Shown: positions 11,401-22,172 of the stretch, in pieces
How the letters are laid out: every line of letters starts with the position of its first letter
Position numbering within the stretch: the stretch's first letter is position 1
Assembly: GCF_004337985.1 (NCBI RefSeq)
Contig: NW_021940920.1
Location: 1,534,549 to 1,598,548 of the forward strand
Reading direction: 5' to 3'
DNA length: 64,000 nucleotides
Source: Pyricularia pennisetigena
Lineage: Eukaryota; Ascomycota; Sordariomycetes; Magnaporthales; Pyriculariaceae
Notes under the pieces: model-generated
What the model was told of the DNA's origin: nothing
What the model saw: only the letters and a program-made list of their open reading frames with translations
Databases searched by the model: none
Position numbers and translations under genes: made by a program

Positions 11401-11943
11401 CTGAAGAAAGATGCACAAATGGTCCGTAAGGCTTTACCAGGACTGACGCAGCAAGAATTGCGCCAGTACCAGAAAGACAAGAAGATCACAGTGGGAGGCA
11501 TCGAGCTTGACGAGAATGATCTCACAACTGTGCGCGTGCTCGCCAAGGACGATGCGGGGCCAAAAGCAGACGAAGGGCCACAATCGGAACCTTCGTTCGA
11601 CCAGGATGTCGTAGTGTTACTCGACGCTGCCTCCCATCCAGAACTTGCTGACGAAGGTCTCGCACGCGACATTGTGAATCGAGTACAAAGGCTGCGCAAA
11701 AAGGCGGGGCTTGTCCCGACAGACGACGTTCGGATGCAGTATAACGTCGTCGAGAACCCCGATGGAACGGACGTGGAGGGCTTGATGAGGAACCGTGATG
11801 CAATGTTCATGGGTGCGCTTCGTGGACATCTCGAGCCGACACCTGCGGATACAGCTGGCAGTGACGCCATCATAGAGGAGGATCACGCTCTTGGCAATCT
11901 CGTTCTAAGATTCCGTCTTGTAGCGCTTGAGGAACGTTGTTAA
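8417..11943 (+). pseudogene. ILS1: Cytosolic isoleucyl-tRNA synthetase, frame-broken
   Basis: The product would attach isoleucine to tRNA-Ile in the cytosol. About 1085 codons align with eukaryotic class I IleRS from near the N-terminus (SFPKAEEEVL) to the C-terminus. The HIGH-type motif is HYGH, KMSKS is intact and the CP1 editing stretch reads GTGLVHQAQAFGQEDY. Introns are inferred at 8547-8627, 8634-8688, 8982-9034 and 10186-10256, the first two flanking a 6-nt exon. Five frame breaks remain: -1 at C-run 9640-9645, +1 at 9764-9766, -2 at TCTC 10489-10492, +1 at T-run 11045-11051 and +1 near 11347-11354. The expected start reads ATT at 8417, or a short upstream exon joins at TAG 8419-8421. 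The conserved DQTRGW reads DQTGGW. It is either a decaying second copy or an essential gene hit by assembly indels. Confidence 0.8.
8628..8633 (+). other. 6-nt micro-exon of the IleRS gene
   Basis: The conserved FATGLPHYGH can only be read by splicing TTTG (ending 8546) to CTACCG (8628-8633) and then to GTCTTCCT (from 8689). The flanking introns are GTTAGT...TTGCAG (81 nt) and GTAACA...AATAG (55 nt). Skipping the exon would keep the frame but remove Ala-Thr just before the HIGH-type motif. Confidence 0.7.
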
Positions 11944-13222
11944 TGCAGTTGACCTGCGGAATCTAGCAATCATGCATACGCCACTTTTCCATTTGCCTCG
12001 ATTCGTTCCATCAACTTCGCAGGAACAAGCACAGGTCAACGTTTCGAGATTAGCACTATAAAAGAGACTCGGGCTCTGACTGGTTTTTGTAGGTCCGTAC
12101 CTACTGTTTATAGATAGACTTTAGAACAGCCGAACAGCCTGCGTGGGTTGGTTACGTGTAGCAGACAACCTTTGGTAGGCAATTTACCAGAGTATGTCGC
12201 AAACTGCCCACATTATGACCTGCGCTCTTGAATTGTGGCTGCTGCTTGTAGATGCGGAGCTGCAGCAGTCATCACGCACGTGTTTCCGATAACAGCCAGG
12301 CAAAGTGAACAATCCTTCGCCTCGGCTTGTGGGGGTTGGCAGTGAAGACTGCTGCGTCATGAGGCCACTGGTGCAAAATGCAACGAATGCCACATCTTGT
12401 CTGTGAAGCACTGCCTTCCACAACCCTGGCAACTGCGCCCTTGGCAAGCAGCACGAGACGTCTGATTCAGCTGGGTCAACCTCTGTGCAATGTCTCGCTA
12501 GTGTCACACTCGACAGTAGCGCAACCCTCTCACTCGTCGAAGCGCGTTCCGGATCGAGCAGCACAAGGTACGAGAGAGCCGGAAGAGGACGCCTTGGCTT
12601 CACCTCGAAGCGCGGAATACAGCAGATATCTTCGCGGCTAACCAGCGGCCAAAGACCCGTCGGAGAAGCTATATTAGCGATATACCACACTGCCGCACTA
12701 GGGCGAAGTTGGCCAAGTTTATCAGCATTGAAGCCTAACCGCCGGGCTTGTTTCGATATTCGATGTTAGTTTCTTCCAAATATGCAGTTTTGATGTCGTT
12801 CCTGGGTAGATTGTGATATGATCGGTGCCACGAAACTGGAAACCTGAGTATGTCGATGCCGCTGGCCATGATGAAGGCCAGCCTGTCTGCGCCCAGTACA
12901 GGGGAATGACCGAAAATATGGCCAATCAAGGGTAACCTTCAACCACACGTGAGGTGTTATCATCCATAACTGTGTATGAAAGCTCGGGGAAAAGTCCTTT
13001 GCTTTGATGAAGAGAGATTGTTACCTCAAGCAAACGATCCTCTAGCTTTTGTACTTGTCCTTTCTCCAACCGAGCATCCAGCAGAGCCTAGTATCCATCA
13101 TCCGTCTGGGGATTTACTTTATATAATTTTGTGCAAAGTCAACCAGTTACCGTACCATGTACCAATGCTCCAGTGCCAGAGCGACTTACTCGTGAGTCAA
13201 GATATGGGGATACCACAATCCC
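11944..13222. other. Intergenic, no convincing gene
   Basis: This is downstream of the synthetase gene. A 168-codon minus-strand open frame (12690-12184) exists, but it has no recognisable domain and an unconvincing composition. I treat it as chance. Confidence 0.4.
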
Positions 13223-13417
13223 TTGATTGTTAGCAGCAACCCCAAAATCAAGGTCGTCGATCCCAATGATCAGGATTACCACATGGACAGCCGGTCCATG
13301 GGAACCTGTGTTCTCGACCCCGAGGACTACCTTATTGGGTCCGGTTCGCCACCTCACATCTTCTATAAGCGATGCGACGGCACCTACCGCGACGCTAAAA
13401 ATCAGCGCATGCGCTGA
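13223..13417 (+). other. Possible small coding fragment, unrecognised
   Basis: A 64-codon open frame has a hydrophilic, protein-like composition (for example DPNDQDYHMDSRSMGTCVLD, then DPEDYLIGSGSPPHIFYKRC) and ends in TGA. It has no signal peptide or known motif. It could be the last exon of a decayed gene. The antisense strand is also open here, which weakens the case. Confidence 0.2.
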
Positions 13418-15070
13418 TGAAGAGAGGAAAGGTTTAACAGAGCGCTGGAATGTTTTTCTTTTTCTTTTTTTTTCTCTTTTTGCTGGTCTCCTGGACAGAC
13501 TCGAGAATTGTAGCAGAATTTTAGGATACATAACCCCAGCAGGATCCTGGGCTAACATCTGAAGTGACCTATTGTACTAGGATCGGCTGCAAACATGTTT
13601 TGTTCAGATGTCACCAGAGATTGAAGGGCCCACCGTCACATCCTATGCGTGCTGAAAAAGCCTCTCTTGTTGGCATTTTGAGATGGTAAAATAATGTATT
13701 TCCTTGACCTTCAGTGTGAGTACCGAGTGCTCCACGCACATTTTGGGAAGCTGAACGCCTATATGCATCTAGACCTCATGCGGACAACCAAAAAAGTAGA
13801 GCGCAGTCAATCGAAAATATGGAGCTGCCTGGCTCTGGCGAATCCTTTCGGGGATTCATCTTGTAACTGTATATGGGCCCTTGATCAAGAACCATGCCAT
13901 GATTTGGTTGCTGCTTGCCTTGCTTTTGTGGAATTGGGTTTCGCAGGTGACGGATTTCTGGAGCTTTGGATTCCTTATGGGACTTTTCGAGTCAAACAGG
14001 GCAGCAGGCCTGCAAGAAGCACCGCTGCTGGAGGTGTTGCGCAACAACTTCGGTGCCATAGGTTGGTTTGGTACCTATTGAGGGCCTATAGAGTATCAGT
14101 AGTGACCTTGTTAATTTTGATGTGGTTTTTTTTCTAACTTGCATATGGGGACAAGACGCCTTCCAACCTAATGCTCAATATTAATGGAAAGAAACGTTGT
14201 TTAGGTGTGTATGACGTTGGAATGCTGCTATCTAATCTCCTGCTTGGCCACGGGGGAAGAAAGTTGCTCCAGAGGTTTGTTGGAAAACACGGGTGAACCA
14301 GACTCTCTGGTGACCACGACTATGAGCAGGCGTGGATCTCAGCGATAGCAGTCTTTCCCGTCTGTCCAGCTCCAAACCTTGTCTGCAGCCTCGCTGCTGT
14401 GTACCCCGCCTGCTTGTGTTACCAAGCACGGGCTCCTGATTGGCCGATGGTGGAGATCTGAATGCTTCTTGTGGTGTAGTAAGATGTCGGCCCGCAAGGC
14501 AGGACCGTCGTACGCAGGCAACGCTTCACTACAGCAGCAGTACGTACTTACGACTCGGTCCCACTGAGAGTAGAGCTTGGATTGCAAACGAGTAAGCTCA
14601 ACTTGGCGGTAATTACGAGGTAACGAAGCTGACCACAACACCTAACGTTAGCTCACATAGCTGCGATGCTGCTGGAATGGCGTCAAACGAGTGGAGTGCC
14701 ACTGTATGGTTATTATCTTGTAAAGCTGGCAAAGGAACATCGTTCTCTGCAGCTAACATGGGTCAGGATCTGGATTTTGACGAACTGCCCCCTGCCTCAT
14801 TCCCTGATGAGTTGCCAAGACCGATTTCTCGAGACGTATTGGCCTTGCTCGGAGTAACTTGCCTCGTCAGCTGAGTTCCTCGCACACTTGTTGGTCTCTC
14901 GCCGTCTGCGGCGAGCTTAGCAACCAGGGTAAAGTTTAATGCGAAGTCCTGATGTGGCCCAATCAGTCAAGATTCCTGATCATTTCTCTACGGCCCGGAC
15001 AAAAAGCACACCCAACCTCCCTGCTCGCCAGTCTTCCAGCATTTTACATCCTACAATCTACATACACATC
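13418..15070. other. Intergenic, no convincing gene
   Basis: Scattered short open frames occur, for example a plausible stretch at 14757-14874 reading GQDLDFDELPPASFPDELPR. No complete gene model can be supported. Confidence 0.35.
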
Positions 15071-15289
15071 ATGTCTTTCGGCTACCACCGGCACTACCGG
15101 GTCTTGAGAGAACTGTACAGTTGGCGCCTGCTCGCCTGCATGGTGGCTTTCTTGGTCTTCCCCATCTACAGGTGTGCCTCTGCCTTTGCCGGCCGCTGGC
15201 CAGTCATTACGCAATCAGGTCAGCGACCTTTCACAATGATAATAACAGTTCTAAGGCTAGGCAGCATTTTATGCGGGAATTTATTCTGA
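15071..15289 (+). CDS. Possible 72-aa membrane-anchored small protein
   Basis: An ATG in good context (CATCATGTC) follows a pyrimidine-rich, 5'-UTR-like leader. The 72-aa product has a basic N-terminus (residues 2-20, His/Arg/Tyr-rich) and a hydrophobic segment at about 22-34 (LACMVAFLVFPIY). Potential splice donors inside it (GTGTGC, GTCAGC) mean it might instead be a first exon. No homologue is recognised. I accept it only weakly. Confidence 0.25.
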   Translation: MSFGYHRHYRVLRELYSWRLLACMVAFLVFPIYRCASAFAGRWPVITQSGQRPFTMIITVLRLGSILCGNLF

Positions 15290-15296
15290 ATTATGA

Positions 15297-15345
15297 TTGT
15301 TGCTGCTGCTGTTGCTGCTGCTGCTACTACTGCTAGTATTACTTC
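15297..15345 (+). repeat. TGC/TGT trinucleotide microsatellite
   Basis: An imperfect (TGC)n tract includes TGT and TAC variants. It lies outside any supported gene. Confidence 0.8.
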
Positions 15346-18300
15346 TTATCCTACTCTTCAGTATAAATACTCCTTATGAGACTCTTCCCCCTAGTACTCA
15401 TGCAGCCTTGCTCATTCTCCCGTTGCAATCTTTGTTGCTGACGCTATTGGCATTCGTCATCTCGTGTTCCTCATGTGTAAAGTTGTCAAGTCCCTATAGG
15501 AGACAAGTGGACTGCGAATCACGGATCCTGGCAGGACATTGTTCCTTGTTTTCGAGATGTGTTTTAAGGCGCGTGCCGGACCGGGTTTTAGAGGAACATC
15601 GCCATGATCAAGCCTGGTCGAACCGATCTCCCGGCGGGCTTTGTTGCGATATCTGACAAAGCCAGGGTCCCGAAGACAGAAGAAGTTAAGGACCATGTGC
15701 TTTTCGGCCGACTGTATCTTCATTCCGCCTCTGGCCGAAAGCAAACAATGCCATGATTAGCAGAACGGGCCATAAATGTCCTCGGGGAGTGGCCATACCA
15801 GCATGCAGACTTTTTGGTTTCGTTCTTCTTCTTGCCGCTCTCGATGGATGGCGAACTCCAGCACCTCTTGACGAGCTTGGTGGTGCAGCAGTGAACTTTG
15901 TACAGGGTCTTGCGAATTCCAAGATCCTGGGTGGCCGTTACTTGGTTGGACTTGGTAGAAGGCATTGTTACCGATGAGGCTTTTGTATGCTGGCTGTCTC
16001 GGCGGTGCTTTTGTGTATAATCTGGGCTTGTACTTGTTTTTAGCTGATGATCCATGGGAAATGAAAGGCAAAACTCGATCGCACAAGTATTGAGGGATTT
16101 TAATAGCCTTAACTCTGAGTTGATCAGGGTGAAACCTTTTGTGAGAGGTCAAGCTACCGTTCATACAAATATGGAATGACTGAACAGCCCGAAGCCCTGA
16201 GACCACCTTGGCAGAACCCTCTGCTGTTACCCATGAGTCTTCTGTTATGGTTCTTGGCGCGCCTGCAACCTGCGCTAAAAAATTGCTGTATTGGCAGGTC
16301 CTCATCTTCCTCCTCCATCATCTGCATATAAAACTTCTGAAACTTCCAAAAGCGCATGTCGCTTACATCAAAATGCTCACAACCATTGCCCGTAAGAAGA
16401 TCGCGATTGGAGCTGACATAATTTCTCCGGCAATCGCATCTTGAAAGAAAGCGTTACGACCACCAGACTGAATGGGCGGGTGGGGAGGTTGTCATTGGAA
16501 GAGGGAAGGGCGGCAACAAGATGGCAACTCCTTGTGCTTCGATGTGATTGCGCTTAATTGGTTCCAACAGTATCAGCGGGTCTGGGATATGGTGCCGTTG
16601 AAATGGGCTTTCAGCATTCTCGTAGCCTGCTGCCGACGCTGGATTCGAAACAACGTGATTCAAACGAGCCTGGAAGTGTAGTCCCATATCATTAGCTTTG
16701 ATGGGGTCGTTCATTTTGCCTGAGGCATTCCCTCTCCAGATGCAAATCGGACTTTCTCCACCGTGAAGGACCTCGCAAGCTCTGGAGGGGCGGTAGTTTC
16801 GGGGACTGGGCTGCTCCCATGTTGGAAGAGGCTGGGAAGGGTAACACGAAGGGGCAAAGGATGCAAGGTAGGAAAGGCGCAATAAATTTTGAGAAAAAGG
16901 TTGCAAAGAGAGGGGTGGACAAACAGGGAATGTTCATTTCCTTGGTTGTCTCCAACATTGTTTATTCCGTAATCCAGACTTCTGCTACCGGTGGCTTTGT
17001 GGGCTACAAGCAGCGTCATTCTGAATCGGTCGTATCTTTCAGTCGCTTGAAAGAGGGTTAGGGGTGTGAAAAGCTGATTGGTGGACAGTCACCCAAGGCC
17101 GTACCTGCTCATCGTCGTCTTGTTGTCAAACGCACAGCTGTTCGCCACTTCTTCGCTGTCAAGTTTCCAGCCGCGGCAGAGAAGCAGTCATTCATGCTCG
17201 CTGTGCCATCAACCGGAACTCAGTTGGGTTTGCAACAAAGCTCGACAATATAACTCTTGGTATCAGCATCGTGGACACGAGTTTCTCCTGATAGATGGCG
17301 ACCTACCTCGAACGCGCTTGTGGCAACAACCGCAACTTGCGGGAGGACAAGGATGCTCGAGACCGGAAACGGCGGAAGTGAGCAACAGTCAGAAACCGTT
17401 AAATCTACCTGCCTTCCCAATGCTGACGTTCAATGATCTGTGCCTGAAACAGACTAGGAGATCGATCTCGAAGAGATTGCGTCTCAACAAGGTACAACCA
17501 ACTCTGCACATAACTCCCGCCACCGGCGCTTCCGTGCCCACGATTCAAGAGTCAGCCTATGGCCGCCGTCGGCCTCAACAGTCAAGAGAACACCCGACTT
17601 TGTTCCAAATGAGCTTCAACAGTGATGCCAGCAACAACGTTGCTATCTATGTCGCCGCCTGATTCTCTTATACAGGCTCAGGATCCCTAAGTCGGCGCAA
17701 TGAGCCCCGACCGCAGAGCCATTGGCTGTTGCTTCGGTGGTTGCGCCAAGTTCTTGCTGCTATGGCTCACTTGTGCTGCCGTTGGAACATTGCCCGAAAT
17801 GTAAGCTCAGCATTCCCTGGCACGTTCTCAAGAACCATGTCTCTCGCTCCACCTACATACTGTGCACCAGCTGCTAACAATTCTAGCTAGTTATCAGAAA
17901 ATGTGTCACGACGCATCAACCACCTAAAAAGCTTTGTCGCGAGAGTTTGGTCTGGACAATACATGATGCGGCAGAGTGCCTATGATATAATTGGAGGTTC
18001 ACCCCGGGTGGAAACAACGGCTGGGGAGGAGAACTACACATCGAGACTTGCCCTTGGGAAGCAGATCTCCACCACCACAGGTAGACGAAGTTTTACGAGG
18101 AGGGATCCCAAGCTACTGCCCAGTCTTGCTAGGAGGCGCTAAAAGTGTGTGCTGCCCCGGGGCAGAGGCCAACGACAACCACATATCTTCAAAGGTCAGT
18201 TCAGTGTTCGCTTCCTGAAGTTCTAGCCTATCCGACAGCTTCTCCAACAGACTCTTACAAAAGGCTATGCCATTCAGACTCCCATGCTAATCAAGTTGAA

Positions 18301-20094
18301 CTAAGGGCATTTTGCAGTCCCTGGAGCTACCTGCAGTCACTACACACCACACATCGAATATGAGTACACTCGCGGCGCACAGTTCTCGCCGCTACCTCGT
18401 GGGATGCCGAATCATTACTCATGCTGCAGGTCGCGGCCTTGGGCATTGCGCTAGGCTGAGTTCCTATCGGAAAGCACTAAGTTCTTTGAAGAGCTCCAAA
18501 TGATCACATTTCGGTTTCATATTCCCTGGCTAACTGCAGTAGTTTGTTAGACTTTTAATCGAGAATTACATTGCCTGGCCCTCTACAACACAGAACTCGA
18601 ACAATGCCCCCGCACTTCTGCTGCGGCCCGAATACTGAAGAGTTCAAGAATCGTGAAGAAACGCTCTTACTACCACAAGAATATGGCCGACTAGGGACAT
18701 GACATCTACCCTGCGCCGCTGATTATACATCCTATGCCTTGCTTGTGTCCATAGTTTGAACCTCTTCCTGTCCGAGGAATCCTGCGCTTACCGGAGCTGA
18801 CCACTTCATCGCTATACGCGCAGGTCCCCCGATACTAGTCACGAGGTACCGTACTTGACGTCCTCGTCGTCTGACACTCTCCGGCCGAGATATCCAACAC
18901 TTCTCTGACCGGCGGCCCAGAGGCTTGCAATGCATCCACCGCTCGCTATCTTGGGAATCCCACGCTCTCGCCGAGAGAGACGAGCCTCGCCAATAGGCTG
19001 CCAAGGGCTTTGAACAAACAGGCCTCTACTTCCTGTCATCATACATTCTCTTTCCAGCTTAGCTACACTACCAGATTCCAATTTGGCTAGATTCTGGCCA
19101 TTCACAGGGTGTGGAAGCCGGAGGCATGTATTAGTCGCCTCATCAAGTATGCGAATTCGAATGACAACACGTATAGCAGCTTTGCATCCCTGATTTGCGC
19201 ATGAGCACCATTATGTCTGGGGAACCGCGTGCTTTAGTCTACAGCGGGGCTTACCTGCAGTAGCGGTCATGTCAAATCTTGTGATCTTTGAAGAGGAGTC
19301 AGAGGAGAGGATTCACTTGGACGAAACGGAGCTCCTATAACAAGCCCGCCTAGCAATTGTTGTAAAATTCAATACAATATGCAGATGCACCTGGTTTCCA
19401 AAAGTAATCCGATTGAGATTTAAGGAGCCATCAGTCTCGACGGGTTGATCATCATCAGTACGAACATGGTTCTTTGTCAAGGGCATCAGGAGGCAAGTAT
19501 GCCAGACGGAACTCTAGACCCTCGGGCTTTTCACTCATCGTACCAAATCTTCCACAGGGAGTCTGCATTCTCAAATCGCATATCAAGGACTTTAATTGGT
19601 AAAAGCTATACAGGGTGTGACTCAATCTGCTTATTTGGAGTGAAAAACACACCATGGGGGACATTTTGCTCGTGGGGCAATCGGAAGAAGGTCTGTCTCC
19701 TGCAGGAGGGAAGTCTATGCATGCACCCCTTATGCGTCGTGAAGGCCGCCACTATAATGCAAATGGTAGTCTAGGAAACCAGGAATCTGCAGTGATTCTC
19801 AAAACATCAATACACCACGTAAAAAAACAGGCTATATATTCCATATCTTCTCGAGCAGATTGCTTGATACTCTGGTCTCCTTTTCTCCCCCCATGCTTCA
19901 TCTCCATTTCAAGCTGTCTGTATTCTGCTCTATATACAACATAGACTGCTGCTACTTCACATTGCCTCGCTGGCCTCCTACTGCGACCTGACATCTTGAC
20001 ATCTATCGGCTGGCCACATCTGGCGTCACAACCAACATAACCACAACTGGCATCATCCCAAGGAGGGCCATTTCCGCCGCCAACATTACAATAC
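15346..20094. other. Long gene-poor stretch, possible decayed genes
   Basis: About 4.7 kb has normal GC but no gene I can defend. Open frames on both strands (for example minus 16305-15757, plus 17078-17662) lack domains and consistent codon bias. A short start-like segment at 17700 (MSPDRRAIGCCFGGC...) precedes a GTAAGC donor, but nothing downstream joins convincingly. It may be a graveyard of small pseudogenes or long regulatory DNA. Confidence 0.35.
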
Positions 20095-20160
20095 AGCAGC
20101 AAAAGCAATAGCAGCAAAAGCAATAGCAGCAAAAGCAATAGCAGCAAAAGCAACAGCAAC
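20095..20160 (+). repeat. 15-bp tandem repeat (about 4.3 units)
   Basis: The unit AGCAGCAAAAGCAAT is repeated four times with a partial fifth, directly upstream of the ATG at 20162. In the reverse frame it reads as poly-leucine, which is an artefact of the repeat. Confidence 0.9.
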
Positions 20161-20161
20161 A

Positions 20162-20813
20162 ATGGCATCAATTACCAAGCTCACCAAGGGCATCGCCCGC
20201 AAGGCCTTTGACCTCATAAGAAAAAAGAAGAACGGCAACCAGCCGGCAGCACCCGAGCCAACGGTCGCCGTGCGGTGGCTCGCCGAGGAGCCGGCGCAAT
20301 TTCTTGGCCCGTTTTGCGGTTGAGACGCTGTTCTCCAGCCACACCAATACGCCTTGGAACCAGACTCGGGCGAAAGACCTGCATAGCAAAAGCATCACGA
20401 GAGTAAGTAAGATGGTCGATTCGCTTTTTCTCGCGAATTCCATCAAGCTAATCTAGCCGTTGTTGGTTTTAGATTTTTAGTACGACTCCTGCGGGCATAC
20501 CAGGACTCTGTCCGACTACAACATCCAAGAGAGTGGTTCTGTAGCGATAGGAGGGATGAAGTTTTTTTGGCTTGAGAAAACTGGGAATCTACACATTGAA
20601 GAGATGATCGTGCGACACATGTATATTGGAGGCTGGCCTCAGATGGAAGGAAAGCTGTTGGATCTGTCGCTCTCCCGTTATCAACTACTCACAAACTCGC
20701 TACACACTGCTTGTTTTCACCATGGAGGATTATTATTACAGAGATATGGAACACCCAACCCCTTGCCCGTTTACCGTGTTTACACCAAAGAAGCCCCTGG
20801 GGAGGATCGATGA
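20162..20813 (+). pseudogene. Decayed tandem ubiquitin-like protein gene
   Basis: A 53-codon frame starts at ATG 20162 (AACAATGGC). After a frame change near 20310, an open frame leads to a donor at 20403 (GTAAGT). An intron with a CTAAT branch-like sequence ends at TTTTTAG 20480. The next exon contains TRTLSDYNIQ, identical over eight residues (TLSDYNIQ) to ubiquitin positions 55-62. This is followed by AIGG-MKFFWLEKTGN, which mimics the GG-M junction and first strand of a following ubiquitin unit. That second unit reads GKLLDLSLSRYQLLTNSLH and again ends in GG (20724-20729). The order suggests a divergent polyubiquitin-like gene with shortened units. The frame break and missing helix suggest decay, or an intron I have not resolved. 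Confidence 0.45.
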
Positions 20814-21440
20814 TAGATGGAAATGCATACCTCGTTCAACCCGTCAAATGACCCTGTGCAGGTCCATGTCTACCAGTAAATCTCTCTTTGCGTGCTATGG
20901 TAAAGACGTCATCTATGACGCTGAGCTAGTTCCAGCAGCCGCCTTTTCCCTCTGTTTTCGAGTGTGCATTCTGAGTCCGAAGTGATCCCAGAGCCTCAGG
21001 CACTTTCTCGGGGAGGGCCACAGTTTGGCACTTTTGGGTTGGCCTATCAGGAGGTTCGTGCCGCTCCAGGCCAGGCTCTTGGTCCCCGTTTGCCCTTGGA
21101 CCACGCTCCTTCCATTTTTGTTTTGTCCAAACCAGACATAATCTGCCCAAGCTCCCCGCCCTCTCCGCCGCTGATCCAGTACTTTACTTCCTCTCATTTC
21201 CTTCCTCCTCTCCAGAGATCGCCATCTTCAAAGCTTTTCACATCTACCGACTCGACCCAGCCAACCTCAGGTCTGTACGCAACGCAGAGCATTCACAATC
21301 TCCTTCAGCATCAATTATCAGAATCTCCTGATCAAATCTCATCCCCATTATCATCTACCAAAAGAACCTACTTCCTCCATCTCACCCTTGAGCCCATCAC
21401 TAGCCCCTCACTTTACCGCATCGCATCGCGTTGATCAAAA
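20814..21440. other. Intergenic, upstream of the four-helix protein gene
   Basis: Pyrimidine-rich sequence from about 21150 to 21440 looks like the promoter and leader of the gene at 21441. Nothing else is seen. Confidence 0.4.
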
Positions 21441-22172
21441 ATGCCTGGCTTGATTCCTTCTTACACCATTCCCCCAAACATGGTGCCTCCTCCTGTCAGA
21501 GCCCCCATCTCTGAGGAGGAAAAGCAGAAGGAGGCCCAAAAGCATGGCGCTCGCGTCATCTGCCGCGTTCTGTACTTCCTCGCCGGTCTTGGAGGTCTGG
21601 TCTTCATCGTCGCCTTTGATCTCGTCAGCTCCCTGGACGAGGTCAATCGCGCCCGCCTCATCCTGCAAACCACCAGCCCCTCCCTCGTCGTCTACTTTCT
21701 CTGCCTCGTCATCTTTGGCGCGTTCCGGCCCGCCGACGGCAACTACATCACCCGCGTCGCGACCATCAACCAGACCGTGCCCGTCGCCTGCCTCATGCTG
21801 GACCTCGCCTGGATCTGGACCTTTATGCTCAACGACCTCCGCTTCGTCCTGGCCACCACCTTCTTCCTCGTCGTGCCTTGGCTCGCCACCATCGCCGCCA
21901 AGCTGCTCGACGTCCAGACCGTGGCTCCCTGGCGCCCCACCACCGACCTGCGCATCAAGATCGGCGAGGAGGTCATAGTGATGAACCTCCCAGTCGAGAC
22001 CGCCGGCAAGATGCAGGAGGCGTTCCGCGTCAAGGCCGAGGCCGATCGCCGCGCTGGAATGGCTCGCAGCCTCAACACGTGCGCCATTCAGCCTACGCCT
22101 GCCCACTACGGCAGCGACATGCGCTGGCCCTACAACAATGACAACTACTCCTACAACGGCTACAGCTGGTGA
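21441..22172 (+). CDS. Four-helix integral membrane protein, unknown function
   Basis: This single-exon gene encodes 243 aa with strong C-ending codon bias. A cytosolic Pro-rich N-terminus (1-35) is followed by hydrophobic segments at about 38-60, 78-95, 112-130 and 135-154. A hydrophilic C-terminal tail (155-243) ends in a Tyr/Asn-rich stretch (YNNDNYSYNGYSW). Four helices with short loops recall MARVEL-like proteins, but I see no diagnostic motif, so the function stays open. There is no signal peptide; the first helix would direct membrane insertion. The start follows ATCAAAAATG, and no in-frame ATG lies upstream before stops. Confidence 0.75.
   Translation: MPGLIPSYTIPPNMVPPPVRAPISEEEKQKEAQKHGARVICRVLYFLAGLGGLVFIVAFDLVSSLDEVNRARLILQTTSPSLVVYFLCLVIFGAFRPADGNYITRVATINQTVPVACLMLDLAWIWTFMLNDLRFVLATTFFLVVPWLATIAAKLLDVQTVAPWRPTTDLRIKIGEEVIVMNLPVETAGKMQEAFRVKAEADRRAGMARSLNTCAIQPTPAHYGSDMRWPYNNDNYSYNGYSW

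Noticed and set aside
12184..12690. 168-codon minus-strand open frame
   Set aside because: No domain, no consistent codon bias and open frames on both strands. Likely chance.
15757..16305. 182-codon minus-strand open frame in the gene-poor stretch
   Set aside because: Composition is not protein-like and no homology is recognisable. Overlapping frames on both strands are equally open.
19752..20171. Minus-strand frame with a long poly-leucine start
   Set aside because: The leucine run is the 15-bp tandem repeat read backwards, not a signal peptide. The rest has no domain.
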